From IMG/VR virus record IMGVR_UViG_3300024258_000063, positions 1 to 35,016 of that record: 35,016 nt of DNA; one strand, 5' to 3'. This document shows positions 27,873 through 35,016 of this stretch, one piece after another. Numbering within the stretch: the stretch's first letter is position 1; each line of letters begins with the position of its first letter. Made by a program: the position numbers and the translations under genes. The DNA comes from a virus. The notes beneath the pieces were generated by a model. The model was not told the origin of the DNA. It made no database searches and saw only the letters and a list, made by a program, of their open reading frames with translations.

Positions 27873-29456
27873 TTAGTTCCGTCCAGCCGGTGCAATCTGC
27901 ATATCATATTCAACCAACTTCCAACTCATGTCAGCCGTGGATTCTACCGCGAAAGCCAGTAGCCTACCGGATACACGGCAATCAATTTTATAATCAGTGG
28001 CTGGGTTAAACGCAAACGGTCCTTCCCAGGTTACAGCCTCATCCGTGGAAAACTGACTGCCAACATAAATGTCAACAGACCCGCTTGCTTCCATCTTAAT
28101 TCTAACGCCCGTACACTGTTTAACCATTGACATATCGCCAAAGGCCAGACCTGTACGTTCTATGCGGGATGTGAATGCTACCGTGTCAAACGTGTTTGAC
28201 TGATCCGCAATAAATATCTTCTGGTTGGTAGGTGAAACCATCAACGGGTAAGCACGGGTTGGATCGTAGGTATTCGTATCATCCCATGAACCAATATTAT
28301 CATCCCAGTCTGTACCACCCGTCCATGATGGTGAATCACCACCTACTGCTACTGTCGGTGCTACACCTTGATGAATAAACGCCACTTCCGGTAAATCCCT
28401 AAACCCAATCGCATTCGTGCGCCAGTTCCATACCAACGCCCTGTTCGCCCAGGTTGAACCATTGGCTGGGTAACATGCCCACATCTCTGACCTGATAAAG
28501 AACGGTGTCACAAAACACTTGGTAAAGTTACCGCCACCCAACTCATCAAATACCTGTCTGCGGTTACGCTGATCCAGTACAGAGGTTAGGTTCTGCCCGT
28601 CATTGATATAACAATCGTTGACTCCAAACACAAAATGTCCGTTTGGAAATTCAGCCATACACCGCCTGTTAATGGCACCTGTTGACTCTGAAATCTTATA
28701 GAAACGGAAGATAAACGGTGGGCCAATAAACTGTGCGCCCCACACAGAATCTTCTTTGTAAATCATAAACGCATCACGCAGTTCCGACCCGTCTACAATC
28801 TTTCCAGGCGTATCTGCTAACTCATACTCACCCGCATCCTGTGTCGCATCCGTTTCATCCCATGAGGAAGGTACGGTATTGAACGCAGCAGAGTTTGACC
28901 ACTTCAGTAGCCGTGGGTAATTCACCCCAGCATTGGTTTCACCGCTTCCCCGTGTATAGTTCATAGCAAACATAAACTGCTTGAATGAACGCAGAGATTG
29001 ACACGTTGCACCAGTAGGCCAGTTACTTAAATCTGAAAACTTTGTTGCTAGTGATGCCGGTGACACCCACTGTTGAGGTGTATCTACTCCGTTATTAGCG
29101 AAGATTACACCACCCATCACTCCACCTGTCCAACCCTTTTCCGTGGTCATGGCATAAAGGTCGTTTGCTCTGGTCAGGTTGGCTTGGTTGGTTCCGTCTG
29201 TGGCAAAAATATGATTTACCCCAGCATAAACCCAATACGCATCCGTGCCTTGAACAATAGAGGTAATCCAGTACGGGTCAACAGAGATACGCCCCACTTC
29301 CTGGTCAGCGAAAGCGTCTATATGCCCCTGAAACTTCTCAATAGAATCTTCATAGGCTCTGACATTTTCACCATCAGAGAAGGCGTTATCCGGAAGGTTG
29401 TATGGCAACACATCCTTGATAACCCCGTACTGTCCTAATTTGCTAATTGCTGGCAT
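27873..29456 (-). CDS. Tail nozzle / stabilisation-type protein
   Basis: A 527-residue beta-rich protein. The start (MPAISKLGQYGVIKDVLPYN, then DGENVRAYEDSIEKF) and repeated strand motifs (ADGTNQANL-like, WVYAGVNHIFATDG, FANNGVDTPQQW, VFGVNDCYINDGQ, RALVWNWRTNAIGFRDL) match the beta-propeller proteins of short-tailed phages such as P22 gp10/T7 gp12-type tail proteins. It would form the lower tail tube and stabilise packaged heads. Its ATG follows directly on the upstream stop. Confidence 0.75.
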   Translation of the reverse strand: MPAISKLGQYGVIKDVLPYNLPDNAFSDGENVRAYEDSIEKFQGHIDAFADQEVGRISVDPYWITSIVQGTDAYWVYAGVNHIFATDGTNQANLTRANDLYAMTTEKGWTGGVMGGVIFANNGVDTPQQWVSPASLATKFSDLSNWPTGATCQSLRSFKQFMFAMNYTRGSGETNAGVNYPRLLKWSNSAAFNTVPSSWDETDATQDAGEYELADTPGKIVDGSELRDAFMIYKEDSVWGAQFIGPPFIFRFYKISESTGAINRRCMAEFPNGHFVFGVNDCYINDGQNLTSVLDQRNRRQVFDELGGGNFTKCFVTPFFIRSEMWACYPANGSTWANRALVWNWRTNAIGFRDLPEVAFIHQGVAPTVAVGGDSPSWTGGTDWDDNIGSWDDTNTYDPTRAYPLMVSPTNQKIFIADQSNTFDTVAFTSRIERTGLAFGDMSMVKQCTGVRIKMEASGSVDIYVGSQFSTDEAVTWEGPFAFNPATDYKIDCRVSGRLLAFAVESTADMSWKLVEYDMQIAPAGRN

Positions 29457-29621
29457 TTAGTCTTTTTTACCCATTTCTTCTTTCACTTTTAATCCTGCCC
29501 GTGCAGCAGCATACAGTCCAGCACCAACCGCACTTAGCGGTTCAACTGGCAGACCAAAAATACTTGCAATCATTGGTATAATCATTGCCCAAAATTCACT
29601 TGTTTTCCATCCTGATTTCAT
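29457..29621 (-). CDS. Small holin-like membrane protein
   Basis: A 54-residue protein beginning MKSGWKTSEFWAMIIPMIAS. A GWKTSEFW opening followed by one or two hydrophobic stretches (IIPMIASIFGLPV, AVGAGLYAAARAG) and a charged end (KVKEEMGKKD) resembles small phage holins or holin-like proteins. The GGAG site lies 7 nt upstream of 29621; the frame is open to 29654. With its neighbours it could form a lysis cassette. Activity is inferred. Confidence 0.6.
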   Translation of the reverse strand: MKSGWKTSEFWAMIIPMIASIFGLPVEPLSAVGAGLYAAARAGLKVKEEMGKKD

Positions 29622-29631
29622 TCTTATTCTC

Positions 29632-29742
29632 CTATCCGCAGACGTAAATCCCAAACAGAATGCCCATACTAAAGCAAACTACCCAGGGTAAGATTTTCCC
29701 GATAATATCCATAAATAAAGCCTCCATTAATGGCCCAATCAT
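29632..29742 (-). CDS. Small transmembrane peptide
   Basis: A 36-residue reading frame (MIGPLMEALFMDIIGK...) with one hydrophobic helix (ILPWVVCFSMGILFGIYV). The ATG at 29742 shares a base with the upstream stop (TAATG). A GGAGG-preceded internal ATG would give a 26-aa version, so dual starts like holin/antiholin pairs are conceivable. Confidence 0.5.
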   Translation of the reverse strand: MIGPLMEALFMDIIGKILPWVVCFSMGILFGIYVCG

Positions 29743-29966
29743 TAGTGCCGTTCTTTTTCTATAGCATCAAGGCGTTTGTCTAGTGCTTTGATGGAATCTT
29801 CTTGTTTTATGTTCCAGTTTCTAAACTGATCCAAGCGTGTAGAGGTGTCCTGCATTTCATCTATCTCTTTAGACAGGTCCATAACAGTTGTGGTTAGGTA
29901 ACCGCCCCAAGCAGTAAAACCCATCAGTATTATAACACCGAATGCTTTCGCTATTGTTTCCCACAT
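29742..29966 (-). CDS. Membrane protein with coiled coil
   Basis: A 74-residue protein: a transmembrane helix at about residues 5-28 (IAKAFGVIILMGFTAWGGYL) followed by a charged helical tail with heptads (KEIDEMQDTSTRLDQF, ALDKRLDAIEKERH). This is the layout of phage Rz-like spanins or XhlA-like lysis helpers. No clear ribosome site. Role is inferred from layout and neighbours. Confidence 0.6.
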   Translation of the reverse strand: MWETIAKAFGVIILMGFTAWGGYLTTTVMDLSKEIDEMQDTSTRLDQFRNWNIKQEDSIKALDKRLDAIEKERH

Positions 29967-29967
29967 A

Positions 29968-30306
29968 CTATTTATGCATAGAATCTTTAACAGCTTCTAT
30001 TTTATTATGCAGAGCCGTTATGTCAGCCTTATATTCATCTCGCTTAATAACGTCAGCCGTTTGGGTTACTAGGGTGTCCATCTTGCTGTCAATCCTGTTT
30101 AGCCAAGGCTTGATTTCTGCCTGCATATAATCATGGGTAACAAAATCGTCATGCATTTTAAGGTCGTCCATGATGTGATCTGACAACGCTTCTGCCGTGT
30201 CATCTACACGCCCAGTAAGCCTCTGCCACATCCAAACAACAACACCAACAAGGGCAACCCAACCCCACTTGGCAGCCTCAAGAACTATGTTTGGTTCACT
30301 GGTCAT
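29968..30306 (-). CDS. Membrane protein with long coiled coil
   Basis: A 112-residue protein: N-terminal hydrophobic helix (LEAAKWGWVALVGVVVWMW) and a long polar helical tail (DDTAEALSDHIMDDLKM, RIDSKMDTLVTQTADVI, HNKIEAVKDSMHK). I recall similar phage proteins near holin genes without known function. ATGA overlap with the upstream gene. Confidence 0.6.
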   Translation of the reverse strand: MTSEPNIVLEAAKWGWVALVGVVVWMWQRLTGRVDDTAEALSDHIMDDLKMHDDFVTHDYMQAEIKPWLNRIDSKMDTLVTQTADVIKRDEYKADITALHNKIEAVKDSMHK

Positions 30307-30623
30307 ATACTTAAGCTAGCCCTTAATGCTCGTTTATCTGCATACCTCTTTAGCGTTTCCGGTGACAATCCTGCTGTCCCGTAAGCAGTTATAATATCCT
30401 CTGCATAGCGAGGGAGTGTTTGGTCAGATCGTGCCATACCTTCTTTCCATTGCTCTAAAGCAGAAGGGCCAACGTAAGGATCAGGAGTATTACCAGCATC
30501 TATCCATTCCTGAACCATCACACGGTGTCTGTTCCCCATATCATCAGGGATAGTGGTACGCTTAGTTGATTTGTTTATAAGAAACGAACCATCCTCTTGA
30601 AATTCACACTCTAAAATATTCAT
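30303..30623 (-). CDS. Possible tail-fibre assembly-type protein
   Basis: A 106-residue protein with AAGGAG ribosome site. It contains VMVQEWIDAGNTPDPYVGP, similar to the WIxxGNTPxP phrase of small proteins that follow tail-fibre genes. The following helices (LPRYAEDIITAYGTAGLS) are unrecognised. Directly downstream of the large fibre gene, it may be a fibre chaperone. That is inference from position and one motif. Confidence 0.5.
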   Translation of the reverse strand: MNILECEFQEDGSFLINKSTKRTTIPDDMGNRHRVMVQEWIDAGNTPDPYVGPSALEQWKEGMARSDQTLPRYAEDIITAYGTAGLSPETLKRYADKRALRASLSI

Positions 30624-30631
30624 AACTCTCC

Positions 30632-32656
30632 TTAATGTCTCGCATCAAATACAACTCTTGTGGTGTCGGTGGTGTCTCTAGTCATAGCGGCCGCATTACC
30701 AGCCGTTCCAGCTCCACCTGATAATCTAAACCTCATGGTATTTTTGCCGATCATTTCTTGAGCGTATGAGGTAGCTACTGTGTTAGTGTTGTCGTACCAA
30801 ATTCTATAAGTGCCAACAGCCGATACCTCAATAACAGTGGGAGTTGCCCTAAACTCTTTCCGAAAATGGACATAATAATAATGAACTCCCCCTGTTGGTG
30901 TCCACCCCATAGTAATAGGCTCGTTGCTTGTGTTTGTGAAGTCAAACTCTTGAACATAATAATCTACTTGATCCCTCACCACGGCAATCGGAGGTGACGT
31001 AAACGTGGGAGCCGTTGGACCGAGGTATAGGCCGACTTGTGCAAACTTACAGAAGTTAGTGGCATTATCCATTCCGGCGACTTGGTTAGAGGTACAATAA
31101 TCCTTTGCTCCTTCCCATGTATCAGCAGTTCCTTGAAATGTCGCACCACCATAAGAACAGAAGCCAACTCGCAAACCAATATCAGCATCAGTCAGAAGCC
31201 ATGTGCCAGATGTGTCCAGCGTTACGGTTTCCGTATGTTTCTCCCATGTATTTGTAGTGCTTTGTGTATACTCATATACATAACTTCTGTCGGAAGCAGA
31301 GTTACTAAAGTATCCACAAAATGTCCCTGTCTTAGTATGCTTATGCCAGAAGGACAACGTAACCTGTTGCTGGTCAAGTTGAGCAAAATCAGAGCCAGTA
31401 ACCTTATACTCTACAACTTGATAATCACCAGCGGCTACCGCAGTTTCAGCAGTTGTTACATCAAGGCTCATAGAATATGTAGATGAGTGTCCTGATTCTG
31501 CAACCGTAGGAGCATCAGAGAGTTGGTCAATGTCCAGAACAAGCTCACCACCAACATGAAAGTTTTCCCACAATGCCGCACCGTAAGCACTATTAGCTAT
31601 AGCAGTTATATTTCCTTGCGGATACTGCGTAAAATCTCCATCAATAATAAAGTTTCTTGCCCCTGAATCTGGAACCCATGAAACACCTTCCGTATCACTG
31701 GAATCAGATACAAGTTTAGTTCCATCAGCACCAACAGGAATTCTTGCTCCAGCAGAACCATAACCCTGAAGATCACCCTTGGTGGTTACATCAGAACCAG
31801 AAGATGTTTCCCATGTTAAGTCTGCCCCTGCACCACCAGATGTTAAGACTTGCCCGTTTGTCCCCGTGCCTAATCTCTGTAGCCCAGAAGCATCTTGGAA
31901 TAGCACATCCCCTTGAGTCGTTAATACCGTAGTTGTAGCTGGGGTAGCCCAAGATAATTGACCCGCCCCATCAGTAGAGAGGAGTTGGTTAACCGACCCA
32001 TCTGCCTGGGGCCATTTCTGTGCGTCCAGCACAATATCACCCGTAGTATCAGGAGTAATATTAATATCCCCAGCCGTATCTGTTGAGATGATTGTGTTAC
32101 CGTTGACGTTGAGATTGTCAACTTGTAAAGCGGTGAGTGTGCCAAGGCTGGTAATGTTTGTTTGTGCCGCGGTAGTAACCGTGCCAGCAGTAGTTGCGGA
32201 AGTTGCGGTGTCAGCGTTGCCAGTAACATCACCAGTAATATCTCCCACAAATACTGTGGAAGTGACTGATGTTGCGCCAGTAACCACACCAGCATCTATG
32301 CTTAAAGTTCCATCAATTAGAACAGCAGAGCCAGCAGCAGGAACTATGTTAACAGCCCCAGTGCCTGCGGTAATGCTATTCCCATTAATGACAAGGTTAT
32401 CCACGTTCCAAACATCTACCTTGGAAGAAGAGTCAACTACTACGCCCTTGGAAGCCGTAACCGTGCCAGCAGTAACACCGTCTAGAACATTAAGTTCTGT
32501 GTGTGTTGCTGTCATAGCCCCACTGATATTAGGTAGGTCAGTGGTCAACGCAAGTTTTATGTTGCGTATATGATCGTCACCCTTAGACCTGGAGTCAGTT
32601 CCTAGGGGGTTAGTGGCATCAAGGTCGTCTATGTGTGCTACAGTTTCTAAACCCAT
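30632..32656 (-). CDS. Tail fibre protein
   Basis: A 674-residue fibre. The first 100 residues share the block found in the fibre at 33065 (GDDHIRNIKLAL, VTAGTVTASK, SSKVDVWNVDNLVINGNSIT). Next come repeats of a beta-helical shaft (GDITGDVTGNADTATSATTA, LQVDNLNVNGNTI), a linker with collagen-like turns, and a C-terminal globular domain from about residue 340 (NFIIDGDFTQYPQGNITAIA, with a jelly-roll-like beta-rich body) that probably binds the host surface. It is the likely receptor-binding fibre. Confidence 0.82.
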   Translation of the reverse strand: MGLETVAHIDDLDATNPLGTDSRSKGDDHIRNIKLALTTDLPNISGAMTATHTELNVLDGVTAGTVTASKGVVVDSSSKVDVWNVDNLVINGNSITAGTGAVNIVPAAGSAVLIDGTLSIDAGVVTGATSVTSTVFVGDITGDVTGNADTATSATTAGTVTTAAQTNITSLGTLTALQVDNLNVNGNTIISTDTAGDINITPDTTGDIVLDAQKWPQADGSVNQLLSTDGAGQLSWATPATTTVLTTQGDVLFQDASGLQRLGTGTNGQVLTSGGAGADLTWETSSGSDVTTKGDLQGYGSAGARIPVGADGTKLVSDSSDTEGVSWVPDSGARNFIIDGDFTQYPQGNITAIANSAYGAALWENFHVGGELVLDIDQLSDAPTVAESGHSSTYSMSLDVTTAETAVAAGDYQVVEYKVTGSDFAQLDQQQVTLSFWHKHTKTGTFCGYFSNSASDRSYVYEYTQSTTNTWEKHTETVTLDTSGTWLLTDADIGLRVGFCSYGGATFQGTADTWEGAKDYCTSNQVAGMDNATNFCKFAQVGLYLGPTAPTFTSPPIAVVRDQVDYYVQEFDFTNTSNEPITMGWTPTGGVHYYYVHFRKEFRATPTVIEVSAVGTYRIWYDNTNTVATSYAQEMIGKNTMRFRLSGGAGTAGNAAAMTRDTTDTTRVVFDARH

Positions 32657-32665
32657 TTTTGCCCC

Positions 32666-33052
32666 TTATTGTAAGCTGTATTCGATTACATACGTTCCGT
32701 TGTCTGCTGCGAAAGCCAACTTTATATCAACCTCAAAAATCCCCTCAACATCCATATAGAACCATCCCGTAGCACCTGAAAGTGCCGCTAGGTTGCCACT
32801 TGCACCCAATAAAGGTCTGCGTGGTGCGGTAAAGTCTGTGCTGGTTGTTGGCCCAGCAATAGTGCCAAACGTGGAATCTGCTACTGGGCTTGCATCAATC
32901 TGAAACTGATCAAAAGCCTGTACAGATGCGGTAACACGCACAAACAAACGCTTGTACATTTCCGCGTGTATGGTTAAAACACTTGTTAAAACTTGGTCCA
33001 GGGTAGCAGAAGTTGTCGAGCTACTATGGAATTGAGATACATTGGGTGGCAT
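32666..33052 (-). CDS. Small beta-rich virion protein
   Basis: A 128-residue Ser/Thr/Ala-rich protein (MPPNVSQFHSSSTTSATL...). Strand-type segments (RLFVRVTASVQAFDQFQI, GWFYMDVEGIFEVDIKLAF, NGTYVIEYSLQ) suggest a small jelly-roll or decoration-like fold. It lies between two fibre genes with an AGGAG site. Family not recognised. Confidence 0.6.
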   Translation of the reverse strand: MPPNVSQFHSSSTTSATLDQVLTSVLTIHAEMYKRLFVRVTASVQAFDQFQIDASPVADSTFGTIAGPTTSTDFTAPRRPLLGASGNLAALSGATGWFYMDVEGIFEVDIKLAFAADNGTYVIEYSLQ

Positions 33053-33064
33053 TTTATTCTCCTA

Positions 33065-34210
33065 TTATGCTACAGCACAGCCTTGGTTACCGACCATGTA
33101 CCACTTCGCAGCAGTAAACAGTAAGTGACAGGAATCCCCATCATCACCAAAAGTTATTGTCGTACCCTGTGCAAAGTTGCTAGGAGTCAAGGTTGCGTCA
33201 CCGCTAGATTGATCCACGCACACGATATATAAATGTTGCCCTTCTACCCCGTCAGCCAACGTTAATGCGTCAGCAGAGTCAGTAGTTATTTCATGGATAG
33301 AACCAGTGATTGCTACTGCACCAGCACCCGTCAATGATGTAGTTTCGGATGTCATAAAAGCACCCTGTACATCCACCTTGCCCGACCCTTTTGGTATCAG
33401 GTTAATGTTGATGTTCGTATCACCACCTGTTGCAGATAGTGAAGGCCCAGCACCCGTTGCAGCATTGTTGGAAGTAAACTCGTTTACCGCAGAAGCAGTA
33501 GCTTCCATGATGAACAACTCTTCCGATTGGTCATTCTCAAAGTCGATACCTGAATCTGCTTCACCCGTTGCCGAAATAACAGGGTTAGCACCAGTAGCCG
33601 CATTGGTGATTGTAATTTCATTCACCGCAGTTGCCACACACTCCATAATCATCAGTTCTTCGGATTGGTCATTTTCAAAGATAATCCCTGAATCTGCCTC
33701 ACCCAAGGCCTTCAGCTTAATATTAACGCCCGTATCTGCTGACTCCACACCCAAGTGGTTTACCGGAGTCGTTGACTCTGTAAACTCAATATACTCATCT
33801 CCACCGGCATCCTTGATGGATTCACCCGTGTCAATCATTATGGAACAAGCATCAAAATCCACATCGCCTGTTCCGTTAGGAGCGACTAACAGATCACCGT
33901 TAGTATCAGTAGTGGTGATAGTGTTTCCGTTCAGCGTGATGTTGTCCACGTTCCATACATCAACCTTGGAACTTGCATCAACAACAACTGATTTAGAGGC
34001 TGTAACTGTTCCCGCTGTTACACTCCCCAATACAGACAATTCAGCCTGTGTAGCAACAACCCCAGTGGTAGATGAAACGAAACTGGGGAAGTCTGTCTTT
34101 AAAACTGTTTTAATTAACCGCAGATGATCGTCACCCTGACTCGCATTGTCGCCAGACGTTGGGTTAGAAGCGGTTAAATCTGATATGTTAGTTCCTGTTT
34201 CTAGTGCCAT
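33065..34210 (-). CDS. Second tail fibre or fibre-adaptor protein
   Basis: A 381-residue fibre-type protein. The first 100 residues are paralogous to those of the fibre at 30632 (QGDDHLRLIKTVLKTDFPSF, VTAGTVTASK, SKVDVWNVDN). Residues 170-261 are two 46-residue repeats (GEADSGIxFENDQSEELxIM...). The C-terminal domain (VEGQHLYIVCVDQSSGDATL, FGDDGDSCHLLFTAAKWYMV) is a beta-rich tip of the kind seen on phage fibres. It probably joins the virion as an adaptor or a shorter fibre. Confidence 0.78.
   Translation of the reverse strand: MALETGTNISDLTASNPTSGDNASQGDDHLRLIKTVLKTDFPSFVSSTTGVVATQAELSVLGSVTAGTVTASKSVVVDASSKVDVWNVDNITLNGNTITTTDTNGDLLVAPNGTGDVDFDACSIMIDTGESIKDAGGDEYIEFTESTTPVNHLGVESADTGVNIKLKALGEADSGIIFENDQSEELMIMECVATAVNEITITNAATGANPVISATGEADSGIDFENDQSEELFIMEATASAVNEFTSNNAATGAGPSLSATGGDTNININLIPKGSGKVDVQGAFMTSETTSLTGAGAVAITGSIHEITTDSADALTLADGVEGQHLYIVCVDQSSGDATLTPSNFAQGTTITFGDDGDSCHLLFTAAKWYMVGNQGCAVA
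33428..33703 (-). repeat. Tandem 138-bp coding repeat in the fibre gene
   Basis: Two back-to-back 138-bp units (33566-33703 and 33428-33565) each encode 46 residues with the pattern GEADSGIxFENDQSEEL and a closing NAATGAxPxxSAT. The units differ at scattered positions, so the duplication is not recent. It adds a repeat to the fibre shaft. Confidence 0.85.
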
Positions 34211-34392
34211 TATAAATTTCCCCAGGTTACATCAATAGTGTTCCAAGTTTCCCTCATATTTTCCCAACTCAATCCTTGCCCCATCGTCCACTCTGTTCTA
34301 AAATCTGCCCACGTATCGGTCTGTTCTGCCCATGTTCCAGACAACAACGACCAAGGCACAACAGAACCAACTTGTGTCCACGTAGTGTCCAT
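34210..34392 (-). CDS. Trp-rich 60-aa virion-associated protein
   Basis: A 60-residue protein with nine or more Trp residues spaced in strands (TTWTQVGSVVPWSLLSGTWA, EQTDTWADFRTEWTMG, TWNTIDVTWGNL). I recall similar Trp-repeat small proteins between adaptor and fibre genes in environmental podoviruses, with no known function. TAATG overlaps on both sides. Confidence 0.65.
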   Translation of the reverse strand: MDTTWTQVGSVVPWSLLSGTWAEQTDTWADFRTEWTMGQGLSWENMRETWNTIDVTWGNL

Positions 34393-35016
34393 TAAATGCC
34401 TCTTTGCTCACCGACAACATGCAAAGCACCACCTGAATGCCTGTCCCTGTCGTCAGCGGTCTGTGAAGCCTCTATAGCCTTGCCGTACAACAATCCCCAT
34501 CCTTGTGCGCCTTCAATGTCGCGCAAGTACGTAGCCGCTTCCAGGAGGGTTGCATAAAGGTAAACATCGGGATAATTCTCAAACACTCTGTTGCTGGTTT
34601 GCGTGGTGCTAAGCGCATCAGGCTTTTTGTAGTAAACAACCTCTATAGTATAAATACCGGCAGGCTTTGCCAGTACCCTCAACTCGTCAGCAACAACTGT
34701 ATAATAACGAGGGATATTGGTTCCACCCGCAAAGCGGTTAGTATTCAACAGGTCCATGGATTCTGGCGTTCTATATTCCATGTCATAATCTAAGGAACCG
34801 GTTATGACCTTTAAAGACCTTGCCTGTAAAAACCCTTGTGGTAATCCGTAATAACCTTGATCTTGTACGGTAGACATTTGTGAGCGTGTTTCCATCTCAC
34901 GTACACGCAAATCACGCCCAATACGCACTTCTGCCAAGGTGATAAAGTCAGGGATTCTTGTGGTTAAATCAGTGCGATCCAGCCAGTTGGCAATAGATGT
35001 TTTGAATGTTGCAAAG
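34392..35016 (-). CDS. Head-tail adaptor-type protein, partial at the right edge
   Basis: At least 207 residues are visible; the frame is open through the right edge, so the N-terminus is missing. Upstream of the TTG at 34937 the translation continues FKTSIANWLDRTDLTTRIPD, then FITLAEVRIGRDLRVREMET. This opening is shared by adaptor proteins of short-tailed phages related to P22 gp4 / T7 gp11-type proteins. The body (YYTVVADELRVLAKP, YTIEVVYYKKPDALS, VYLYATLLEAATYLRD) fits that fold. It should link portal and tail. Head genes are expected next, beyond the window. Confidence 0.75.
   Translation of the reverse strand, partial: FATFKTSIANWLDRTDLTTRIPDFITLAEVRIGRDLRVREMETRSQMSTVQDQGYYGLPQGFLQARSLKVITGSLDYDMEYRTPESMDLLNTNRFAGGTNIPRYYTVVADELRVLAKPAGIYTIEVVYYKKPDALSTTQTSNRVFENYPDVYLYATLLEAATYLRDIEGAQGWGLLYGKAIEASQTADDRDRHSGGALHVVGEQRGI

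Noticed and set aside
33306-34127. 273-codon plus-strand open frame opposite the second fibre gene
   Set aside because: It mirrors the Thr/Ala/Ser-rich fibre codons, has no ribosome site and opposes an operon with clear overlaps; it is an antisense shadow.
1-35016. CRISPR arrays, insertion sequences, integrase with attachment site, or a diversity-generating reverse transcriptase
   Set aside because: No regularly spaced repeats, transposase, recombinase or reverse-transcriptase motifs were found in the translated frames.

Overview
The window is a piece of a tailed bacteriophage genome (Caudoviricetes), most likely a short-tailed podovirus-type phage infecting a Gram-negative bacterium. This rests on visible genes: a DnaB-type helicase, a helicase-loader-like protein, an Erf-type annealing protein, a YqaJ-type exonuclease and an SSB, followed by a virion block with a tail-lysozyme protein, a very large internal-virion-type protein, a tail-nozzle/stabilisation-type protein, fibres and a head-tail adaptor. 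No tape measure, tail tube, integrase, terminase, portal or full-length major capsid gene lies in the window; the head genes are expected beyond the right edge. Composition is AT-leaning and genes are packed with ATGA or TAATG start/stop overlaps. Host and phage genus cannot be named from the sequence alone.

Layout. (1) 1-957, minus strand: four small unknown genes, running off the left edge. (2) 1096-4809, plus strand: an early-type block of about twelve small genes driven by a near-consensus sigma70 promoter (TTGACA-17-TATATT). It includes a DUF8033-like protein, a ribbon-helix-helix protein, an HNH nuclease and several tiny ORFs. (3) 4801-6018, minus strand: an unknown protein, a PD-(D/E)XK resolvase-like nuclease and an HNH/AP2 homing endonuclease. 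(4) 6019-7042: two long non-coding stretches around a gene that joins a twin-arginine (Tat) signal sequence to a shortened SU10-like capsid N-terminal motif. The stretch upstream of that gene can fold into many stems on the minus strand. (5) 7033-17597, minus strand: the replication/recombination and small accessory operon, nearly all translationally coupled. (6) 17598-17804: a control region with late-operon 3' hairpins, a strong leftward promoter (TTGACA-17-TATCTT), a dyad at the start site, and a leader containing an intrinsic terminator whose loop is complementary to upstream leader sequence. (7) 17805-35016, minus strand: the virion operon, read right to left from adaptor and fibres through a small membrane-protein cassette (holin-like), nozzle protein, fibre/decoration proteins and a GNAT-like protein to the internal virion proteins and tail lysozyme.

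How it works together. The plus block and the leftward 17.7 kb promoter look like early transcription units. The YqaJ exonuclease, Erf annealing protein and SSB form a phage recombination set. The loader and helicase, with an adjacent GIY-YIG nuclease, form the replication core. The virion operon probably enters from a promoter right of the window and ends at the tandem hairpins near 17.8 kb. The most unusual items are the Tat-capsid chimera with its structured upstream region, the attenuator-like leader before the recombination operon, a competing-stem region after ssb, and a 236-nt out-of-frame overlap between the helicase-loader gene and its upstream neighbour.
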